Of a stretch of 64,000 nucleotides of DNA, positions 60,901-64,000 are shown one piece after another. Both the position numbers and the translations under genes were made by a program. The DNA lies in contig WQYA01000001.1 of assembly GCA_009781495.1 (NCBI GenBank), positions 62,001 to 126,000 of the forward strand, read 5' to 3'. This DNA comes from Cystobacterineae bacterium. Lineage in GTDB: Bacteria > Myxococcota > Myxococcia > Myxococcales > Myxococcaceae. The notes beneath the pieces are model-generated. The model was not told the DNA's origin. It ran no database searches and saw only the letters and a program-made list of their open reading frames with translations. Each line of letters opens with the position of its first letter. The first letter of the stretch is position 1.

Positions 60901-61016
60901 ACGTTGGGACATACAAATTGCCGCTGGCCTACGCCGAGGGCTTGTATCGTCGTGACGTACGGGCATCCAGCCTTCCTGGAAAGACACTGACCGTGGTGGC
61001 GCCGGAGAAGAACTAG
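54933..61016 (+). CDS. Bacterial alpha-2-macroglobulin, thioester-containing, membrane-anchored
   Basis: The 2027-residue protease trap has N-terminal residues 1-55 made of Pro/Ser/Glu repeats ('EQKPSSPSEETPSDVSE'), a single membrane helix (about 62-83, 'WGLLVGAVVALVVLGGLWAW'), and then the MG-domain series. MG2 is at 'SAYLFSDRGIYRPGEEIRIG' and the bait/MG region at 'SPLSYGVVPFSVSREHF'. The thioester motif CTEQ lies at residues 1503-1506 ('GGFPYSCTEQLVSKAIPAL'), so covalent trapping is predicted. An acidic, low-complexity loop ('EDESSDNEDGYRNDEGD') lies near residue 1915. It precedes pbpC by 63 bp, the yfhM-pbpC pairing. Unlike E. coli YfhM it uses a membrane helix, not a lipid anchor. Confidence 0.93.
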   Translation: MTASDQKPSSPPDEVPSDTPEQKPSSPSEETPSDVSEEKPSSPPEAPANTSKPSLLYHIGRYWGLLVGAVVALVVLGGLWAWWEEQPQAPERAKPAKVVVSITNPSRTHFAADHAEPTVYPLKIAFSVAVAALESVDKEVASEHITVSPSLKGRWQWDGDARLTFQPESDWVLGTQYTVTFSPKMFRPEALFNSYKTTFQTPEFQAYSLKAYFYQDPSHSEDKKVVASISFTHPVDTADFEKRVSMAMEGEGKGLFGSGKKKVDFQISYDSKKLNAYIHSTQLSAPEKAQTIRVSIDKGVRALVGGNTTSEILSERVFIPGLDGLKVSSLYSVIVNNDQYQPEHVLMLELSMLTHEKQAKDAVKVWLLPKQPPKGSPLYAEGWSADQLYNWSDSDTAYIDAALLKHGKAVKLEALPNENEVSTLFSYRYQAQPEQYIYVQVPKGLKAFGGYYLGDAVERVFQVPAFSPMAQMMSKGSLLPLSGERKVSVMARDVPAIRYSISRVVPQQLQYLVNKGIRNSGSFSIPRFGDDEDYYNYCNGIEEIDISERFEKITPLEVLEPGKPQYQALDLNEYLKARRGVFLLHVQGYDPKTKEVIGEKDSRLIMVSDLGLLEKRSVDGSYDLFVQSIYRGGPVVDALVEVIGRNGLPVLQARTDSSGRVTFPKFDDFKNEREPMLFLVSKDNDSSFLPYSRNHQLGRRLNYSRFDVGGAVNAVEARQLSAYLFSDRGIYRPGEEIRIGMLVRAANWTKSIAGIPLELELIDARGLTVRRDKIRLSESGLGELRHPTLDTAPAGTYTVRLSLIKNDQADTLLGSTTVRVQDFEPDRLRMDVRFSQGKTDGWVTPDDLEVGVSLQNLFGTPAENRRIRASMSLTPGILKFPRYKDYLFGDPQRAQESVSEELAETTTDEAGVATLNLDLKRFAQATYWAHVVVQGFEADGGRGVSGEATALVSGLDYLIGYKPDGKLAFVRRESARAVELLAIGRDGKQREVKGLKLKRIERRYVSVLTRQDDGTYRYQSVEKEILLDEKPLTIAATGYSLKLSTEKPGAFTYMVTDVDNMEYARIAYNVIGEANLTRSLDKNAELKLTLSKGDFIPGEEIEVQIEAPYTGSGLMTIERDRVYAHRWFSSTTTSTVQKIRLPEDVDGNAYLTVTFVRDPGSDEIYMSPLSYGVVPFSVSREHFQLGLDVVVPEKLKPGETATFKLKSGKAAKALVFAVDEGILQVARYKTADPLGYFFQKRALEVSTSQLLDLILPEFSRLMASAPGGDAEGTTGRFLNPFKRKRDPAVAYWSGIIDLGPNGETLSWQVPDSFNGKLRVMVVAVTPQKVGVYEGHTLVRGDFVLLPNAPLTVTPGDVFDMSVGVSNNLESSGSDAKVKVTLDVGEHFEVLSDKTVEVPIPENRESVVHFNVRAKPLLGSGTLALTAGIGGKKTSLTTTVSIRPATPYRQDLQIGTVSVGKSVEIPTARHMFAEHSKFNVDVSASPLVINSGLVSYLGGFPYSCTEQLVSKAIPALILSHRPEFGELEKERGATMAGLIATLRGRQNAEGAYGLWAANSYVSEAASVWVQQFLVEAKELGEAVPPDMLQRGNEWLRSFASRGGSSLDADRTRAQAVYILTRQGIQTSNLASAIQKRLEERDAKTWKNDLAAVYLAVTYKMLKQNSLAESALSGFRFSNAEERSKVDGRGDSLGGIRNNERWLYDDLRRDASALHLLAKHYPERAKKLSDNVFTSMLSALSKSQNTSFSSSQLLLALDAWTSLAEASSGTKFRIDEILADGTVRDRMLSPGVVQRGLFTQEAVKLVVHNQSDMMGFYVVETSGFDIEPPTSNLREGVEMMREYTDAFGKPVTLVTQGDEVYVHLKFRGLNESFSGINMAFVDLLPGGFDLILNPPSEEANSNESQQALRRDVSPEDESSDNEDGYRNDEGDYREGEEEGEGEVRGGGWTVPFGNSPTSWWVQYADMREDRIVLYGTLETATHEFVYKIRATNVGTYKLPLAYAEGLYRRDVRASSLPGKTLTVVAPEKN

Positions 61017-61079
61017 GCAAAAAAAGCAGAGGATGCTGGACTGTCGAAGGCACAATGGTTTCGTTGCGCCTTCGGAGTC

Positions 61080-63449
61080 ATGATGGTTATGACGATGAAC
61101 GGTATGTCAATTTTTCACAGTCGTGCTTGGCGTGTCTTTCGGATATTTTGTGGTGTGGCGATGCTCATGGTTGCTGCCATTGTTGTCGTTCGTTTTTGGC
61201 CGAAGCCGCCGTTACGCGACGCAATTTCATCATCGGTAGCTGTGTATGATGCTCGTGGCGCATTGTTGCGGCTGACGCTGGCGCGTGATGAACAATACCG
61301 TTTGTGGGTTCCGCTTGCTGAAATTCCTCAGGAGCTGGTGGAGGCTGTGCAGTTGCATGAAGATCAGCATTTCAACCATCACCCAGGAGTTAATTTATGG
61401 GCGTTATTACGTGCTACGGTTAGAACTTACGGTGGTGGCGCAAAGCAAGGCGGCTCGACGCTGACGATGCAGTTGGTGCGGCTGCTCTACAAGTTGAATA
61501 CACGCACGTTGTGGGGCAAGCTCAAGCAAATCGCTTGGGCGTTGAGTTTGGAAGCACGTTACAGCAAGGAAGAAATCCTTGAAGCCTATCTCAACGCAGT
61601 GCCTTATGGTGGGAATGTCGAAGGGATTGCCGCTGCCAGCCTTATTTATTTCGGCAAGCGTCCGCAGGCATTGAGCCTGTCGGAAATTTTGACGTTGGCA
61701 GTCATTCCGCAGAGTCCTTTGTCACGCATGCCTGGTGAAAAAGCGCAAACGCGGCTCAGTGAAGCGCGGATGCGTTTGTTTGGGCGTTGGACAAAAAGAC
61801 ACCCGCAGGCGCTGGAGCTGGCCGGCTTGGTGTCGGCGCCGCTTTCTTTGCGTGGCAAAATGCACCTGCCGTTTGAAGCGCCGCATTTCACGACAATGCT
61901 GTTGGCAGAGAACGCACGCTCATCGACAGAAATACAGACGACGATGGATGTGCGTTTGCAGAAATTGTTGGAGCGGCATATGCGCCATTATTTGTCACGG
62001 ACGCGCCAGCGTGGATTGAACAACGGCAGTGTTTTGTTGCTCGACTGGACGACAATGGAAGTCAAAGCGTGGATTGGCTCAGCGGATTTTTTCGATTCAT
62101 CCCTGCAAGGCCAAGTCAACGGCGTGCTCGGAAAACGCTCGCCGGGCTCAACACTGAAACCTTTCATTTATGCGCTGGCAATTCAGCAGGGCATCTTACA
62201 TCCAATGACGGTGCTGAGAGATGCGCCGCAAAGTTTTGGCCCATTCACGCCGGAGAATTTTGATGGGAGATTTGTTGGGCCCATCAGCGCGCAGGAGGCG
62301 CTGATTCGTTCGCGCAACATTCCGGCTGTTGTTGTCAATGCGCAACTCAAGCAGCCATCGCTCTATGATTTTCTCAAGAATGCCCATATTACAAAGATGG
62401 CGAGTGAGGAGCACTACGGGCTGGCATTGACGCTGGGCGGCGGCGAAGTGACGATGGTTGAACTGGCGTTGCTATATGCGATTTTGCCCAACCAGGGGCG
62501 CTGGCAACCGTTGGTGATGCGCAAGGACAAAGCCGGGTTTTCGGCAGCAAAGCCGGAACAACTTTTTTCAGAAGAAGCCGCATTCATTGCACTCGACATG
62601 TTGGAAAAGAATCCACGTCCTGACGTTGCTTATGCCGGGCGTGGGATGCCGTTGTCAATTGCCTGGAAAACTGGGACTTCGTGGGGTTTTCGAGATGCGT
62701 GGACGGCGGGCGTTATTGGCCGCTACGTATTGGTGGTATGGCTCGGCAATTTCGACGGCAGCAGCAATCCTGAATTGCGCGGCATTGATGCGGCGGCGCC
62801 GTTGTTTTTCAACATTGCCGATGCACTGATAGCAACCAACCATGTTGGCAAGGCAGCGCGTCAGCAACCGCTCAACGTGATTCGGCTTGATGTTTGCCAA
62901 GCTTCAGGGGATTTGCCGAATGCCGATTGTCCGCGCACCGTCAAGACTTGGTACATTCCGGGCGTATCACCGATTAAAGTATCCGAATTACACCGCGCAG
63001 TAATGATAGATACGCGCAATGGCCGGATAGCGTGCCCGCCTTATGACGCACGTTTTGTCAAACGTGAGGTTTTCGAATATTGGCCTTCTGATTTGCAGCG
63101 GCTGTTTGCACAGGCTGGCATGCCACGACGTTCGCCGCCGTCTCCTGCCGATTGTGGGACGGAGAATGCCGGTGAGGTGGGCATGGCGCCGAAAATCATG
63201 TCGCCGCGAGCCGGTCTCGTCTATCAACGGCGGTTTTCCCGCAGCGACAATGAAGTGATGTTACGAGCAACTGCGGATGGTGACGTCAAAACCCTATACT
63301 GGTTTTTCGGTACGACTTATTTAGGCGCCAGCGCGTCTGGGAAAGATCTGCTCTGGAAAAACGTACCGTCCGGTCGTCATACGTTGCGGGTGGTTGACGA
63401 TCACGGGCGAGTGGATACGCAAACCGTGGCAGTGGAATGGATTCAGTAA
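61080..63449 (+). CDS. pbpC: Penicillin-binding protein 1C
   Basis: A 789-residue bifunctional peptidoglycan synthase with an N-terminal anchor (about 21-38). The glycosyltransferase domain has 'QLHEDQHFNHHPGVNLWALL' (catalytic Glu94), 'KQGGSTLTMQLVRLLYK' and 'YLNAVPYGGNVEGIAAAS'. The transpeptidase has SxxK as STLK (357-360), SRN in 'LIRSRNIPAVV' and KTGTS (530-534). The C-terminal BiPBP_C domain ('VYQRRFSRSDNEVMLRATAD') is present. The ATG at 61080 has CGGAG upstream. With alpha-2-macroglobulin it is thought to repair the wall and trap proteases when the outer membrane is breached. Codon style matches the A2M gene more than the housekeeping genes before it. Confidence 0.95.
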   Translation: MMVMTMNGMSIFHSRAWRVFRIFCGVAMLMVAAIVVVRFWPKPPLRDAISSSVAVYDARGALLRLTLARDEQYRLWVPLAEIPQELVEAVQLHEDQHFNHHPGVNLWALLRATVRTYGGGAKQGGSTLTMQLVRLLYKLNTRTLWGKLKQIAWALSLEARYSKEEILEAYLNAVPYGGNVEGIAAASLIYFGKRPQALSLSEILTLAVIPQSPLSRMPGEKAQTRLSEARMRLFGRWTKRHPQALELAGLVSAPLSLRGKMHLPFEAPHFTTMLLAENARSSTEIQTTMDVRLQKLLERHMRHYLSRTRQRGLNNGSVLLLDWTTMEVKAWIGSADFFDSSLQGQVNGVLGKRSPGSTLKPFIYALAIQQGILHPMTVLRDAPQSFGPFTPENFDGRFVGPISAQEALIRSRNIPAVVVNAQLKQPSLYDFLKNAHITKMASEEHYGLALTLGGGEVTMVELALLYAILPNQGRWQPLVMRKDKAGFSAAKPEQLFSEEAAFIALDMLEKNPRPDVAYAGRGMPLSIAWKTGTSWGFRDAWTAGVIGRYVLVVWLGNFDGSSNPELRGIDAAAPLFFNIADALIATNHVGKAARQQPLNVIRLDVCQASGDLPNADCPRTVKTWYIPGVSPIKVSELHRAVMIDTRNGRIACPPYDARFVKREVFEYWPSDLQRLFAQAGMPRRSPPSPADCGTENAGEVGMAPKIMSPRAGLVYQRRFSRSDNEVMLRATADGDVKTLYWFFGTTYLGASASGKDLLWKNVPSGRHTLRVVDDHGRVDTQTVAVEWIQ

Positions 63450-63605
63450 AATAACAACTTATAATCGGGTGGGTCAGTGTTTCCATTCTACCGGCAAGTG
63501 AAGGTGTAAAGGGAGCAACTTCCAACCCTTTTCTTCCAGGCGTAACACTTGCGTATCTCAAGCGCCTCTAAAATATGTGTCTTCACATTATAGAAGGTGG
63601 CTTAG

Positions 63606-64000
63606 GTGAAAACCCACGCTGAAGTCAAAGCTTCCACTCCCGCCCGCCCTCGCCACGCCATGCCGGTGCCCCATGCCTTGGAACACCAGGAGCAATTGCG
63701 CAGCGCCTTGCGCCGTGCAGGCGTTCAGCCGCGCCTCGAAATAGGTGCGGTGGATGATCCGCTGGAGCGTGAGGCGGATGCCGTTGCTGAGCGCGTCATG
63801 CGTATGCCGCAACCTCTTGAGGAGGAGCCTCCAGCGCCTCCTCTAAACCCACAAGCAACCTGGCTCCAAGCCAAAACCGCCGTCGGCAATACCCAGGCCT
63901 CACCTCAACTTGAGTCCAGCCTAAATTCACTCCACCATGGCGGTACCCCTTTGGATACCCCTACCCGCGCCTTCTTTGAGCCCCGCTTCGGCGAAAATTT
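63606..64000 (+). CDS. DUF4157-domain protein, N-terminal part only
   Basis: A frame opens at GTG 63606 (with an in-frame ATG at 63660) and runs off the right edge, at least 131 residues. 'PRLEIGAVDDPLEREADAVA' followed by 'ERVMRMP', and later 'GGTPLDTPTRAFFEPRFGEN', are the two halves of the DUF4157 signature. DUF4157 proteins usually carry an HExxH protease-like centre just after this point and often form the N-terminus of toxins or structural proteins linked to extracellular contractile injection systems. The Pro/Gln-rich linker between the two blocks is common. No other injection-system gene is visible here; the context lies beyond the window. The ribosome site is weak (GAAGGTGG 8-12 nt upstream). 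Confidence 0.8.
   Translation, partial: MKTHAEVKASTPARPRHAMPVPHALEHQEQLRSALRRAGVQPRLEIGAVDDPLEREADAVAERVMRMPQPLEEEPPAPPLNPQATWLQAKTAVGNTQASPQLESSLNSLHHGGTPLDTPTRAFFEPRFGEN

Overview
The window is a stretch of a Gram-negative bacterial chromosome. LpxC, a TonB-dependent receptor, several lipoproteins, a Tol/Pal-type coiled-coil/TPR protein and an alpha-2-macroglobulin/PBP1C pair show an outer membrane. The gene order pheS-pheT-ihfA, yebC-ruvC-ruvA-ruvB, the b558-type sdhCAB, twin-FHA proteins, DksA/TraR and HD-GYP regulators, a Cys-rich/thrombospondin-type-3/VWA surface protein and a DUF4157 protein resemble the former Deltaproteobacteria (Myxococcota/Bradymonadota-like). That placement is inference from gene content only.

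Layout. 0-5.6 kb: partial gluzincin lipoprotein (-), an unrecognised 439-aa protein, a coiled-coil/TPR lipoprotein and a REC protein with a long Pro/Ala linker. 5.6-11 kb: valS with a histone-H1-like tail, overlapping nadC, then a REC-only regulator. 11-17.4 kb: a TCA block, sdhCAB (-) divergent from sucC-sucD-ndk (+). 17.4-20.5 kb: cytochrome b561 behind a consensus FNR-type box, a methyltransferase and a metallophosphoesterase lipoprotein. 20.6-27.2 kb: a five-gene transport-like operon (-) and a divergent XRE/PBP-like regulator (+), separated by a 23-bp-phased array of TTGACA-N3-TGTCAA operators. 27.3-32.0 kb: a giant repeat-rich VWA lipoprotein (-). 32.3-36.4 kb: pheS-pheT-ihfA and tRNA-Pro(GGG). 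36.5-40.1 kb: PHA-granule-type protein, diadenylate cyclase, DksA-like protein and two double-FHA proteins. 40.2-46.5 kb: rel, yebC, ruvC, ruvA, ruvB, lpxC. 46.7-54.6 kb: DsbA-like lipoprotein, pyrF, tyrS, moaA, HD-GYP regulator, thiO-like oxidase, lpdA. 54.9-63.4 kb: membrane-anchored alpha-2-macroglobulin with an intact CxEQ thioester plus pbpC. 63.6 kb to the end: the start of a DUF4157 protein.

Most of the window is housekeeping. The best candidate for an undescribed system is 20.6-27.2 kb: TonB receptor, lipoprotein with a duplicated Cys-pair domain, EcfT-like/THEP1 NTPase fusion, S-component-like membrane protein, a second THEP1-like protein that has lost its P-loop, and a regulator with the PBP-like domain found in molybdate-responsive regulators. 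It looks like a two-membrane uptake route for a small ligand, possibly molybdate/tungstate or a related cofactor, under one local operator array. Second-line interests are the FNR-type promoter, the ValRS tail, the 291-bp tandem repeats, the CTAG-rich synonymous patches in housekeeping genes and the DUF4157 gene at the right edge.
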